Positions 8,926 to 17,940 of a stretch of 45,640 bases of DNA are shown here, in pieces. The notes beneath the pieces are model-generated. The model worked only from the letters and a program-made list of their open reading frames with translations, was not told the DNA's origin and did not search any database. The stretch's first letter is position 1, and every line of letters starts with the position of its first letter. A program made the translations under genes and the position numbers. This DNA comes from Acidobacteriaceae bacterium (GTDB taxonomy: Bacteria > Acidobacteriota > Terriglobia > Terriglobales > Acidobacteriaceae), in the NCBI GenBank assembly GCA_003156805.1, contig PMHV01000071.1, forward strand, positions 1-45,640. Direction: 5' to 3'.

Positions 8926-9150
8926 CGGGGCACAGCGGGTGTCGTCGTCGGCCGGGAAATTCTATTCGATGATGTTACGCCCGAGTGGAGCCAGTTTTGC
9001 ACGGAGAGTGTCGCCTTCTATCCGGAAGAATTCGGCGCAACGAAATCGTTCCTGCGGACCGCATGCGGAGAAGCCCAACTAGCTGGGTCAACCAAACATA
9101 CTGCCCAACATCTAATAGCCATTCGTCTGTATTTGCCAAACGGGTCGAAT
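8926..9150 (+). pseudogene. Second remnant of the unrecognised domain, in frame with the racemase
   Basis: After an in-frame TAG at 8923 the frame is open up to and through the racemase gene. It encodes GREILFDDVTPEWSQFC and then SVAFYPEEFG, which aligns with DEDIVLNNATTEWIAFC and KLQFEVP at the end of the 8401-8784 frame. It lacks a start codon with a ribosome site, so it is probably a decayed partial copy of the same domain rather than an N-terminal extension of the racemase. The 470 bp between 8785 and the racemase start hold nothing else I recognise. Confidence 0.4.
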
Positions 9151-9252
9151 AGAATCCAAAGCTCGTGCCCGATGGTGTGCTCTCTATTGAAAAGAGCTCG
9201 CTGTTTCTTTCTGGGTGCTCTCAGCCGGAGCGATAGAGACGAGGAGAAGCCG

Positions 9253-10053
9253 ATGAGTAAAGCAGTAGAGCAGGAGAAAACCGACCATGGAAGTAGTGAA
9301 GTGTGGGGTGTCCTGGGAGGGATGGGGCCGCTCGCGTCCGCGGAGTTCATGAAGAGCATTTATGAGCAGAACACCGGCGGCAAAGAGCAGAATTCCCCGA
9401 TCGTTTTCCTGTTGTCGGATCCTTCGATCCCCGATCGAACAGAAAGCCTGCACAATGGCACAGACAAAATTCTTCTTGCTCGTTTGTCCTCTGGGATCAG
9501 CCAGTTGATCTCGGCTGGCGCTACCAAAATTGTCATGTGTTGTGTCACGGCCCACTATTTGATGTCGCAGTTGCCCGCGCCCATGCGGGCAAAAATTGTA
9601 TCGCTTGTGGATTTGATCTTCGCCGCTATTCTTCAAGGCGGTGAGAAGAGCTTGCTTTTGTGCACTGAAGGGGCGAGAGCGGTGGGAATCTTCCAGACCC
9701 ATGAAGCTTGGTGCGATGCTCAAAATTTCGTGGTTCTTCCGGACAGGCAGGATCAGGCCTCCGTTCATCAACTGATTTATGAAATCAAGAGCAACCATAC
9801 GGGTGACCGGCAACTCCGGTTCATCCAATCGCTAATGCGGAAATATGGGGTGAGTTCTTATACAGCAGGATGCACGGAACTGCACATTCTGGCCAGGGAA
9901 CAGGCGCGGGTTACTGGTCGCAAAGCGTGTGAGTTCTGTGTCGATCCACTGGCTATAGTTGCAGCGATGATGTCACACGCTGCGCCCTATCCCGAGTTAG
10001 CTCGCGCCTCCATTTCCTCTTCAGGTCTAAATCGCGCAGTGTCCTCGTTCTGA
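9253..10053 (+). CDS. Aspartate/glutamate racemase family protein
   Basis: 266 residues from ATG 9253, chosen because GAGGAG lies 6 bp upstream and the conserved N-terminus WGVLGGMGPLAS begins at residue 18. The Asp/Glu racemase fold has two catalytic cysteines: Cys97 in CCVTAH (the family usually has PCNTAH, so the Asn is replaced by Val98) and Cys207 in AGCTEL. The family interconverts L- and D-Asp, L- and D-Glu or related acids without a cofactor. It lies between the biosynthetic unit and the exporter, so it probably supplies a D-acidic amino acid for the peptide (inference). The changed first-cysteine motif may shift substrate preference. Confidence 0.85.
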   Translation: MSKAVEQEKTDHGSSEVWGVLGGMGPLASAEFMKSIYEQNTGGKEQNSPIVFLLSDPSIPDRTESLHNGTDKILLARLSSGISQLISAGATKIVMCCVTAHYLMSQLPAPMRAKIVSLVDLIFAAILQGGEKSLLLCTEGARAVGIFQTHEAWCDAQNFVVLPDRQDQASVHQLIYEIKSNHTGDRQLRFIQSLMRKYGVSSYTAGCTELHILAREQARVTGRKACEFCVDPLAIVAAMMSHAAPYPELARASISSSGLNRAVSSF

Positions 10054-10082
10054 AACGACGTGCGATAGAGGCTCACAGTCCC

Positions 10083-11747
10083 ATGAATCTCATCAAGTTT
10101 CTTCTGCGAAATTCTCCTCGACTGATGGTCTGGAGCCTGGTTGCTGGGATTGTCAGCGGCGTCAGCAACTCCATCCTGCTTGCTATTATCAGTTCAGTCC
10201 TGAAACTTAACGGAGCTGCCAGCCGTGTCTTGCTTTCAGGATTTATCGGACTGTGCATTGTGCTTCCGGCGTCAAGATATGTCTCCGAACTCCTCTTGAG
10301 CAGGTTAGGCCAGGGCGCTCTATACAGCCTGCGCATGGAACTGAGTCGCCAGATACTTGCCGCGCCCCTGCGTCACTTGGAACAGCTCGGGACCGCGCGG
10401 CTCATGGCTGCCCTGACTGACGATGTGCCCACCGTCGCCGGAGCAATCATGACCATTCCGTTACTTTGGGTGAGCGCCACCGTCGTCATCGGCTGCCTGG
10501 TTTATATGGGGATCATGTCACCGGCGTTGCTGGCGATTGTGCTGGTATTCATTGTGGTGGGCGTCATTGGCTATCAGTTTCCAATGCTGAGAGCGCAGGG
10601 TCTTTTCAGAAAGGCTCGTCAGGACGCTGAAGCATTGCTGGAACATTTCCGGGCCATCACACAAGGTACAAAGGAACTCAAGATTCATAGTGACCGCCGC
10701 CGCACATTCCTGCGGGACGTGCTTAGCGCGACCGCCACCTCGCTGAGGCGTCACAACATCTGCGGGATGAAGATCCACACGGTTGCCACGAGCTGGGGAC
10801 AGACCCTGGTTTTTGCCGTGATTGGATTGATCGTCTTCGCCCTTCCGTCTTTGATGCATGTGAATGGCCTGATGCTGACGGGATACACGTTGGCGCTCTT
10901 GTACATGATGTCCCCACTGCAGGTCATCATGAACTCGCTTCCGATGCTCTCACGTGCCAATGTTGCCCTCAGCCGAGTCCATGAGCTGGGGTTTTCATTG
11001 ACCAGCAAAGAAGCAGAAGAAACATCCTGCGTGCAGGCGCCTGTAAGAGATTGGCAAGCGCTGGAGTTCATTTCAGTTACCCACTCATATCGCGGTGAAG
11101 ATGAAAATTACATCTTTACCCTGGGGCCGATTTCAACTACCTTTCACGCTGGAGAACTGGTATTCATTACCGGCGGTAACGGCAGCGGCAAGACGACGTT
11201 GGTCAAATTGCTTTGCGGACTCTATGCTCCTGGGAAAGGGGAAATATGCCTCGATGGGCAGCCTGTCAGCAGCCAGATGGAGAGGGAATCTTACCGGCAG
11301 AATTTTGCGGTGGTATTCTCCGATTGTTTTCTGTTTGAGCGCATGTTTGGACTGTTTGATCCAAAGCTGGATGAACGGGCGTTAGAGTGTCTGGCAAAAT
11401 TGGAACTGGCCGACAAAGTACAGATAAAAGACGGCCGGTTGTCGACCCTGAATTTGTCGCAAGGGCAGCGAAAACGGCTTGCCCTTTTGACCGCTTTCCT
11501 CGAAGACCGCCCGATCTATTTGTTTGATGAATGGGCTGCCGACCAGGACCCACACTTCAAAGCAATATTTTATTTGCAGTTGCTGCCGCAGCTCCGGGCT
11601 AGAAACAAAACAGTCTTTGTAATTACCCATGATGACCGGTATTACACTTGTGCGGATAGACTCATCAAGCTCGATGCGGGAGAGATCGTAAGCGATACGA
11701 GAAGAGTTCCACAGAACCATGAGAATGTGATGATGACGCAGCTCTGA
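10083..11747 (+). CDS. Cyclic peptide export ABC transporter, SyrD/PvdE-like (fused permease-ATPase)
   Basis: 554 residues: six predicted membrane helices in residues 1-310, then one nucleotide-binding domain. Walker A is GGNGSGKTT (364-372), the signature is LSQGQRKRLALL (458-469, LSxGQ as in SyrD/PvdE rather than LSGGQ), and Walker B is IYLFDEWAADQDP (478-490). The EWAADQDP ending is characteristic of the cyclic peptide exporters that carry pyoverdine precursors or syringomycin across the inner membrane. It probably works as a homodimer exporting the NRPS product or its precursor to the periplasm. It starts 30 bp after the racemase, so the two are likely cotranscribed. Confidence 0.92.
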   Translation: MNLIKFLLRNSPRLMVWSLVAGIVSGVSNSILLAIISSVLKLNGAASRVLLSGFIGLCIVLPASRYVSELLLSRLGQGALYSLRMELSRQILAAPLRHLEQLGTARLMAALTDDVPTVAGAIMTIPLLWVSATVVIGCLVYMGIMSPALLAIVLVFIVVGVIGYQFPMLRAQGLFRKARQDAEALLEHFRAITQGTKELKIHSDRRRTFLRDVLSATATSLRRHNICGMKIHTVATSWGQTLVFAVIGLIVFALPSLMHVNGLMLTGYTLALLYMMSPLQVIMNSLPMLSRANVALSRVHELGFSLTSKEAEETSCVQAPVRDWQALEFISVTHSYRGEDENYIFTLGPISTTFHAGELVFITGGNGSGKTTLVKLLCGLYAPGKGEICLDGQPVSSQMERESYRQNFAVVFSDCFLFERMFGLFDPKLDERALECLAKLELADKVQIKDGRLSTLNLSQGQRKRLALLTAFLEDRPIYLFDEWAADQDPHFKAIFYLQLLPQLRARNKTVFVITHDDRYYTCADRLIKLDAGEIVSDTRRVPQNHENVMMTQL

Positions 11748-11773
11748 ACGCGCGCTTTTGGTGTATCGGATTG

Positions 11774-12093
11774 CTAGGCGTTCGCGCATGAGGATAGCCG
11801 GTGCAGCGGCTGCCCCGATTTACACGAGTAATCAAAACCCTTGCCATCTGGCGTCGCCGGCGGACAATGACGGCGCTCTTCCAGCGTGGTCAGATCGTAG
11901 GAATCATGACGCCGCTGCCGGCGATAGAGTGTCTGCCGGAGCTGACGCCAAAGTGCCGGCAGGTACGGGCCATGTTGCCACTGCGACGATAGAAATCCAT
12001 CCAGGCCAACCGCACCCGAGCTTCCCGGCTTAACTCCACCCCGATCTCTGCCAGTCGGCCAGAACCGGGCGCTTTTCCTTTGCGAATCTGCAT
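11774..12093 (-). pseudogene. Frameshifted IS481-family transposase remnant (N-terminal HTH region)
   Basis: On the minus strand one frame (11890-12093) encodes ARVRLAWMDFYRRSGN and MARTCRHFGVS, the N-terminal helix-turn-helix of IS481-type transposases. A second frame (11774 to about 11960) continues with LYRRQRRHDSYDLTTLEERR, the next conserved block. The two parts are separated by a frameshift and the DDE catalytic core is absent, so this is a dead remnant of about 110 codons. It lies between the exporter and the MBL gene. Confidence 0.75.
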
Positions 12094-12096
12094 TTC

Positions 12097-12115
12097 GACA
12101 CTCTATTCGAGTGTC
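12097..12115. repeat. Short inverted repeat at the edge of the IS481 remnant
   Basis: GACACTC at 12097-12103 and GAGTGTC at 12109-12115 form a perfect 7-bp inverted repeat with a 5-base loop, just outside the transposase start on its 5' side. It may be part of the element's end. It also lies 35 bp upstream of the MBL gene and could act as a transcription signal there. Confidence 0.4.
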
Positions 12116-12150
12116 ACCAATCATTCTGAACTAGAGCAGGAGACACAGTG

Positions 12151-13791
12151 ATGAATCATGAAAGTTTTTATCTCCGTCAGAACATTCAACTTGAACCTCT
12201 GATCGATCATTGGTATGCCTGGCCTCATCTCATTCCGCCTGCAACGGCTGCGCGCAATATCACCGAGCGGCACCTAAAGATCATGGACTCCTACATCAGC
12301 AGTCCGCAAATTCATGCGAATGCCGTAAAGAACCCTAAAATGCTGGGCGGTCCTTTTATTGATTACGGTGGCAAGCGTGTGGATGAGATTCGGGTACTGC
12401 GCGACGGCATCAAGAAAGAGCGTGCCCATCTGCTGGGGTTATCGGCGGCGCTGGCCGCGCTGGATGCGATGTTGCGGGAAGGCGCCAAAGGACATTCTCT
12501 CCAGTCTCTTTATCCGAAAGTGCCTGAGATTTTGCGGGGCTACGTTGAACTGGCTTACGACCTGAACAATCATCCGTCATTTCGGCTGGTGGAACCGCTG
12601 CTCTACCGGAGCAAGTATTTTGATCGATCGCAGCAGAGCTTATTTCTATCGGTCATCCAGAATGATGCTCGTCCTTTTGTCTTGAGCACGCCCCGGCTTG
12701 AATCCGATGACACGCTGCACCTGCGGCGGACGTTCGACGATGAGGCTGTTGACCGCCTGTTCCGGCTCAAAACTGAACCGCAACCCTGGCATGTAATCAA
12801 AGAAACATTGCAAGTGGGCGACGCGTACGATAGCTTGGTCCGGTCTTTCCTTACCACAGAACCTCCCCCGCCCTATGTGCCTTACACAGGACTAGGAGTG
12901 CGGTGGCGATACTTCGGCCACGCCTGCATTCTCATTGAATCCAATGGGATGTCGATGCTCTTCGATCCGGTATTGAGCTACACGTATGAAAACGATATTT
13001 CGCGCTATACCTATCTCGATCTGCCGGATAAGATTGATTATGTGCTGATTACACATAATCATCAGGACCACGTGCTGTTTGAGACACTCCTGCAGATCCG
13101 GCATAAGGTGAAGAACATTGTTGTTCCGCGCAATGGGGGCGGGCATCTTCAAGACCCCTCGCTCAGATTGCTTCTGGAAAATTGCGGGTTCCGAAATGTA
13201 ATTGAGATCTCAGAAATGGACGAGATTCGCGACAGCAAAGTACGCATCACCGGCCTGCCTTTCTTCGGCGAGCATGCGGACCTGGACATCCAGAGCAAAC
13301 TGGCCTGGTTGGTGAAGATCGGGCCGAACACGCTCCTGTTTGCGGCCGATTCCTGCAACATTGAACCCCGGCTCTATGAGCACATCCACCGTGAAATCGG
13401 GGACGTGGATGCGTTGTTTCTCGGCATGGAGTGTGATGGCGCGCCTCTGAGCTGGCTTTACGGGCCACTGCTCACGCAACGCGTGGAGCGTTCCATGGAC
13501 GAATCGCGGCGCCTGGCTGGTTCCAACTGCGAACAGGGCAGGAGCATCGTGGATCTGTTCCACTGTCGGGAAGTCTACGTATACGCCATGGGCCAGGAAC
13601 CATGGCTGAATTACATTATGAGTATCAAGTACACCGCAGAGTCCCGTCCTATTATTGAATCAGACCGGCTGATCCAAGCATGTCAGGAGCAAGGCATCAT
13701 TGCAGAAAGGCTATTTGGAGAGAAGGAGATTCTGTTGGAAGAATCCGGTGATTATAGTTCCACAGTAACGCCAGCTGTGGCCCATTCCTAG
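12151..13791 (+). CDS. MBL-fold metallo-hydrolase of a peptide cluster
   Basis: 546 residues from ATG 12151, with AGGAGA 7 bp upstream (GTG 12148 is too close to that site). The first 250 residues are helical and not recognisable. The metallo-beta-lactamase fold begins near WRYFGHACILIESNGMSMLF. Metal ligands are visible: THNHQDH at 301-307 (H302, H304, D306, H307), a GEH histidine at 375 and D400 in FAADSC. The C-terminus contains the REVYVYAMGQE motif that is repeated in the broken copy at 8401. The fold covers hydrolases, oxygenases and lactonases, so the reaction is open; a tailoring or hydrolytic role in peptide biosynthesis is inference. It has its own ribosome site and follows the IS remnant, so it may have its own promoter. 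Confidence 0.8.
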   Translation: MNHESFYLRQNIQLEPLIDHWYAWPHLIPPATAARNITERHLKIMDSYISSPQIHANAVKNPKMLGGPFIDYGGKRVDEIRVLRDGIKKERAHLLGLSAALAALDAMLREGAKGHSLQSLYPKVPEILRGYVELAYDLNNHPSFRLVEPLLYRSKYFDRSQQSLFLSVIQNDARPFVLSTPRLESDDTLHLRRTFDDEAVDRLFRLKTEPQPWHVIKETLQVGDAYDSLVRSFLTTEPPPPYVPYTGLGVRWRYFGHACILIESNGMSMLFDPVLSYTYENDISRYTYLDLPDKIDYVLITHNHQDHVLFETLLQIRHKVKNIVVPRNGGGHLQDPSLRLLLENCGFRNVIEISEMDEIRDSKVRITGLPFFGEHADLDIQSKLAWLVKIGPNTLLFAADSCNIEPRLYEHIHREIGDVDALFLGMECDGAPLSWLYGPLLTQRVERSMDESRRLAGSNCEQGRSIVDLFHCREVYVYAMGQEPWLNYIMSIKYTAESRPIIESDRLIQACQEQGIIAERLFGEKEILLEESGDYSSTVTPAVAHS

Positions 13792-13979
13792 TTTCTGTCG
13801 ACTAAGCTTGGAATTCTTGATACTGCCGTGCCTCTCGGGAATTTCCATCTGTTCGAGAAAGTTGCCAGGACTTACGAATCTGAAACTTGATAGTCCAAGT
13901 TGAGGAGTATCTGGTAGAGTCACTAGACTCACTTACATTTGGATCAAAAGGTAAAGACAACAAGGGCGATCTAACTTTC

Positions 13980-16328
13980 ATGAACACTGCCCAAATGAGC
14001 TCCCGACCCGCGCCCAGTGCGCAGCAGCGGGAGTTGTCATCAGCATCATTGTTGGCTGCTTTTGCGGTATGGTGCTTTGTTTTTCTATCCGCAACTTTGG
14101 CAATTGTCGAGCTGAAAGCGCCGGATGCCGTGCCAGCGACCTCACCTCAGGATGAATTGTCTGCCGAGCGGGCGCTTACTCACGTGCGAGCCATTGCCCG
14201 TGCGCCGCATCCTATCGGATCCAGCGCCAACATTGCAGCCAGAGAGTATGTTGTGGCCCAACTCGCGGCATTGGGTATGGAACCGGAAGTGGCGACGGGC
14301 GTCGGTATTTATGACCGTTCTGGAAATATCATCGCCGGAAATACTCACGACATTGTTGCGCGGCTACGAGGTATCGCGAACTCCCAAGCGGTTCTGCTGA
14401 TGAGCCACTATGATTCTGTCCCGAGCGGTCCGGGTGCAGCAGATGATGCGGCGGGAGTGGCCGCTATTCTGGAAGCGCTTCGCGCATTGAAAACGGGATC
14501 TCCGCTAAAAAACGATCTGATCGTGCTGGTCACTGATGGAGAAGAGGCTGGCCTGCTGGGGGCGGAAGCCTTTGTTGCTTCGCACCCCTGGATGAAAGAT
14601 GTTGGCCTAGTAATGAACTTTGAAGCGCGCGGGAACCATGGCCCTTCGTTGCTTTTCGAGACCAGCACGAACAATGCTTCCTTGATCGGCGAAGTTGCGC
14701 GTGCTGCCCCTTATCCCGTCGGCTCTTCCCTGTTTTATGCGTTTTACAAGTTGCTGCCCAATGATACCGACTTCACCGTGTTTCGTCCTAGAGAGATTCC
14801 CGGACTCAATTTCGCCTTTGGTGGCGATTTTGAAGCCTACCATACATGGCTGGACACGGCAGACAATCTGGACCCCAAGTCTCTTCAACATCATGGTTCA
14901 TATGTGTTGGCGCTGGTACGCCGGTTCGGTCAGATGGATCTGAGCCAGTTCAAGCAGCAAAGCGGTGATGACATCTTTTTTGACTGGTTTGGCAGCCACC
15001 TGATCGCCTACAGTGAACACTGGGTCGTGACTGGTGAGGTTGTTGCCACGGTGCTGCTGGCCTTGATCATTGGTTTAAGCATTCGGCGTGCAGAAATAGG
15101 GACGGGGAACCTTGTCAGGGCAGTGTTTGTCTGTATCGTCGTGCTACTTACCGTTCCAATGACTATGGCTGCGGCAGGGTGGCTGCTTCTCCAGTTTCTC
15201 GGCGGACGCATGATTCGTGGTGACGCGCCGGCCAATTCTTTTCTGCTGATCGGTCTAACTGTACTGGGGGCGGCTGTAGGATGTGCCGTTCTGGGAAAGC
15301 TTCGGAGACGTTTCAACCTTCAAGAACTCTCACTGGCGGGGCTGGTGGTTGTGTGTGTCATGAGCTGGACTGTTGCCCTACTGCTCCCCGCAGGTAGCTA
15401 TGTTTTGTTCTGGCCGCTGTTATTCACCACGATAGGACTTGTGGTGCTCAGTTTGCTAAAAGCCGAATCTCTACGTGCCCAAGTGCTGGGCACACTGGCG
15501 GGAGCGGGACTAGCGATTCTGCTTTTTGCACCGATTGCTTATCTCTTGTATGTGTTTCTTACTCTGAATCTGCTGAGCATCGCTGCTGCGGGGTTGCTTC
15601 TGGGGATCTTTTTCATCATTTGTATTCCGTTGATCGACGTGGCTGCTCTGCAACCCCCATGGAGGATAGTCGTTTTGCTCCTGCTCGCAGGAGCCGGCGT
15701 TTGCCTGGCAGCGGGAATCGTGCAATCCCACTCGAGTGTTCAGCACCCCCGGCAGGACACCCTACTCTACAGCGTCAACGCAGACGACCACAACGCCGTT
15801 TGGGTCAGCTACGAGAACGCGTTGGATGCATATACGGAACAGTTTATTTCCGGCAGAACAGCCAATCGCCAGCCGATCCCGAACTTTCTGACAGGGTCGC
15901 AGCGTCAGGTTCTCTCCGGGCCGGCGCCAGTAGTTGATTTGCGGCCTCCAATCAGCGAAATCAAAGCGGACAAACAAGAAGGAGACTCTCACAACGTTCA
16001 CATGAACGTGAGGTCGCAAAGAGATGCAGACTTGATGGTGGTTAGATTCGACCCAAGCGTGAAGCTGATCTCCGTTAAAGTTTCCGGGCGCACCATGAGC
16101 CTTAGTCCGAATTCAGCCAGCAGCCGGATACTCTTGTATGGAATGGGTACGCAGGGTGCAGACTTGGAGCTTACGCTCACTGCGCCCTCAAGTGTCTCAT
16201 TCTGGATCAGTGACTACTCGGTCGGCCTGCCGACAACCCAACGACGCCCCTCGAACCTTATTGCCGCACAAATCAGTGATGAGACACTGGTATGCCGGAA
16301 ATACGAGTTGGGAATGGCGGTGAAATAA
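13980..16328 (+). CDS. Membrane-anchored M28 family zinc peptidase
   Basis: About 782 residues from ATG 13980; in-frame codons back to 13887 are probably leader. There is an N-terminal membrane segment (about 20-45). The M28 aminopeptidase domain (about 60-330) shows His143 (LLMSHYDSVPSGPG), Asp155/156 (AADDAAG), Glu188/189 (TDGEEAGLLG), NFEARG and the last zinc His in FEAYHTWLDTADNL. About eight membrane helices and a C-terminal soluble domain follow, a layout like the Fxna/ER-metallopeptidase group. The active site faces the periplasm if the N-terminal helix is an in-out anchor. It may process or degrade the exported peptide (inference), or be an unrelated neighbour, since it lies at the edge of the cluster. 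Confidence 0.85.
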   Translation: MNTAQMSSRPAPSAQQRELSSASLLAAFAVWCFVFLSATLAIVELKAPDAVPATSPQDELSAERALTHVRAIARAPHPIGSSANIAAREYVVAQLAALGMEPEVATGVGIYDRSGNIIAGNTHDIVARLRGIANSQAVLLMSHYDSVPSGPGAADDAAGVAAILEALRALKTGSPLKNDLIVLVTDGEEAGLLGAEAFVASHPWMKDVGLVMNFEARGNHGPSLLFETSTNNASLIGEVARAAPYPVGSSLFYAFYKLLPNDTDFTVFRPREIPGLNFAFGGDFEAYHTWLDTADNLDPKSLQHHGSYVLALVRRFGQMDLSQFKQQSGDDIFFDWFGSHLIAYSEHWVVTGEVVATVLLALIIGLSIRRAEIGTGNLVRAVFVCIVVLLTVPMTMAAAGWLLLQFLGGRMIRGDAPANSFLLIGLTVLGAAVGCAVLGKLRRRFNLQELSLAGLVVVCVMSWTVALLLPAGSYVLFWPLLFTTIGLVVLSLLKAESLRAQVLGTLAGAGLAILLFAPIAYLLYVFLTLNLLSIAAAGLLLGIFFIICIPLIDVAALQPPWRIVVLLLLAGAGVCLAAGIVQSHSSVQHPRQDTLLYSVNADDHNAVWVSYENALDAYTEQFISGRTANRQPIPNFLTGSQRQVLSGPAPVVDLRPPISEIKADKQEGDSHNVHMNVRSQRDADLMVVRFDPSVKLISVKVSGRTMSLSPNSASSRILLYGMGTQGADLELTLTAPSSVSFWISDYSVGLPTTQRRPSNLIAAQISDETLVCRKYELGMAVK

Positions 16329-16329
16329 T

Positions 16330-16960
16330 TCAGGGCTTGGGTAAACCACTGGTTCGATCCGCGCGACTTGAACAGGTTTGACCGTTCAGGAAATCATCGC
16401 CATAATCGTGCATGATGAGTTCAAGAGGCAGAACCGGCGCAGAACGCAGGTTTCTCCACTCCTGCGGCGTGCCCGCGCCAAGAGTTTCCGCAAAACCAGG
16501 CTCAAGTTGAAAGGGCCCACATGGATCAGGTGCCGCTGCAGAATGTTTTCGTGTCCGCGCAGATGGCAACGCCTCATGCCGCCCGTCTCGTAGCAGTGCG
16601 CGAAGCTACGCTCGACCAACTCGCCGCGCCGCCGCAATAAACTCTTGCCATACTCGCCCCGCGCCCGCCGCCGGTTTGCATCCATCGCTTGTTGTTCTTC
16701 AGCCTCGCCCGCCCAGTTCCGCCGCCCCTTTTGTTGCTTCTCCGGAATGTAGCTGCGCCCACCGTACGTCTTCATCCGCTTCACCACCGCGCCGCTTTGA
16801 TAGCCGGCGGCGCTTCGTCGGGCCGCAACTCCGCCTCGCGCCCCACCTGCTCCTCCACAGCCATCCCGGCCTCGCACAGCGTCTCATCCAGCGTGGTCGT
16901 GTCGCCTAGACCAGCGAAGAACGTGCTTCTCCATTTCAGGCTGGCCCACGCACACTCTCC
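16330..16960 (-). pseudogene. Degenerate DDE transposase remnant (IS1182/IS5-like)
   Basis: The minus strand carries transposase blocks in three frames. Near 16790-16905 it reads GDTTTLDETLCEAGMAV; at 16386-16877 it reads KRMKTYGGRSYIPEK, then RARGEYGKSLLRRRGELVER, SFAHCYETGGMRRCHLRGHE and HVGPFNLSLVLRKLL; at 16330-16569 another frame continues with LGAGTPQEWRNLRSA. At least two frameshifts and the loss of the 5' part make it non-functional. It fills the whole gap between the M28 peptidase and the lycopene-cyclase-like gene and may mark the right edge of the peptide cluster. Confidence 0.85.
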
Positions 16961-16962
16961 AG

Positions 16963-17940
16963 TTAAGAGCCTTGCTCCACACCCAGCAGGGCGTCGCGTA
17001 TGGTGCGTTCCGATGCCAGCCAGACCTTTACGATTTCAAAGATGATTGCCGTGGCGTAGGTGACAGCGATCCAGACACAGACTCCTTCGATGGGCAGGCC
17101 GGACCAGGCGCCGATAAAGAGACCGCTCATCTGGCGGTGCTGGTAGTTCCACCAGTTGTAGGGAACAGCGAGGGTAGCTTCCCAGACCAGGCTGACGAGC
17201 AGCATAAAGAAAAGCGTCAGGCTGAGGGCGCGCCAGTTGATGAAGCGCCGCGCCACCGGAAAAGAAATCACGGCTGGAAGCAGGGCCCCGACGACGAGAA
17301 AGGTGAAGTAGCCGGGAAAGCCTGCCTGGTCTTCAGGAAGGGCAAAATGCTTCTTGTAAAACCATGCGGCACCAATCAAGACCACGGCCAGGATCAGGGA
17401 GATGGGATGAAACTGCAGAAGGCGGCGCATCTTCCTGGCTTCGCCAGGGTAATCGAGCACGTTGTAAGCTGCCAGCCAGAACTCGCCGAGCCATACGTAC
17501 AGAAGAAGAACTGCGAGAAATCCAGTCAGATAGAAAACGTATTCTTCGATGGGAACTGGCCGGCCGAGCGCGGGAGCGTGGATGCCCAGGGTCGCTCCAA
17601 CGTTGGGATAGTCGAAAAACCACTGTGCGAAAACGAAGTCGAGCAAGCAGCCCAGCGGGACGAGAATGGCGAGGGTCCACCAGAAAGCGCGCTGCGGAAT
17701 GTGCAATCCCTCGCTGGGCAGGAACCATCCTGCGATGAACGCGACGGGAAAGATAAACAGCAGAAGGCTAAAGGTGTAGCCGTGCGGTGTGGCGTTCTGG
17801 TTGACCGGCATGAACGGGGCGGGGACGTGGACGGTTTGCAACGTAACGGCCGCCGGAATAACGATCATCGCCAACATGGCAATGACAATCCCGGCGCAAA
17901 CGCTGGAGCTGGGGAGTCCGTGAGAGCGGAGTCCGGGCAT
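16963..17940 (-). CDS. Lycopene cyclase domain (CrtYcd/CarR-like) membrane protein
   Basis: 325 residues from the ATG complementary to 17938-17940, chosen because GGAGG stands 6 bases before it; an in-frame ATG at 17982 lacks such a site. About eight hydrophobic helices. The first half contains FDYPNVGATLG followed by GRPVPIEEYVFYLTG, matching the PxEE motif of the small membrane lycopene cyclase subunits (CrtYc/CrtYd, CarR). The second half has a weaker repeat, AWSGLPIEGVCVWIA, in which the second Glu is Gly. The family cyclises the ends of lycopene to beta-carotene type rings in the membrane. No other carotenoid gene is in the window, so the substrate is unproven. Confidence 0.65.
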   Translation of the reverse strand: MPGLRSHGLPSSSVCAGIVIAMLAMIVIPAAVTLQTVHVPAPFMPVNQNATPHGYTFSLLLFIFPVAFIAGWFLPSEGLHIPQRAFWWTLAILVPLGCLLDFVFAQWFFDYPNVGATLGIHAPALGRPVPIEEYVFYLTGFLAVLLLYVWLGEFWLAAYNVLDYPGEARKMRRLLQFHPISLILAVVLIGAAWFYKKHFALPEDQAGFPGYFTFLVVGALLPAVISFPVARRFINWRALSLTLFFMLLVSLVWEATLAVPYNWWNYQHRQMSGLFIGAWSGLPIEGVCVWIAVTYATAIIFEIVKVWLASERTIRDALLGVEQGS

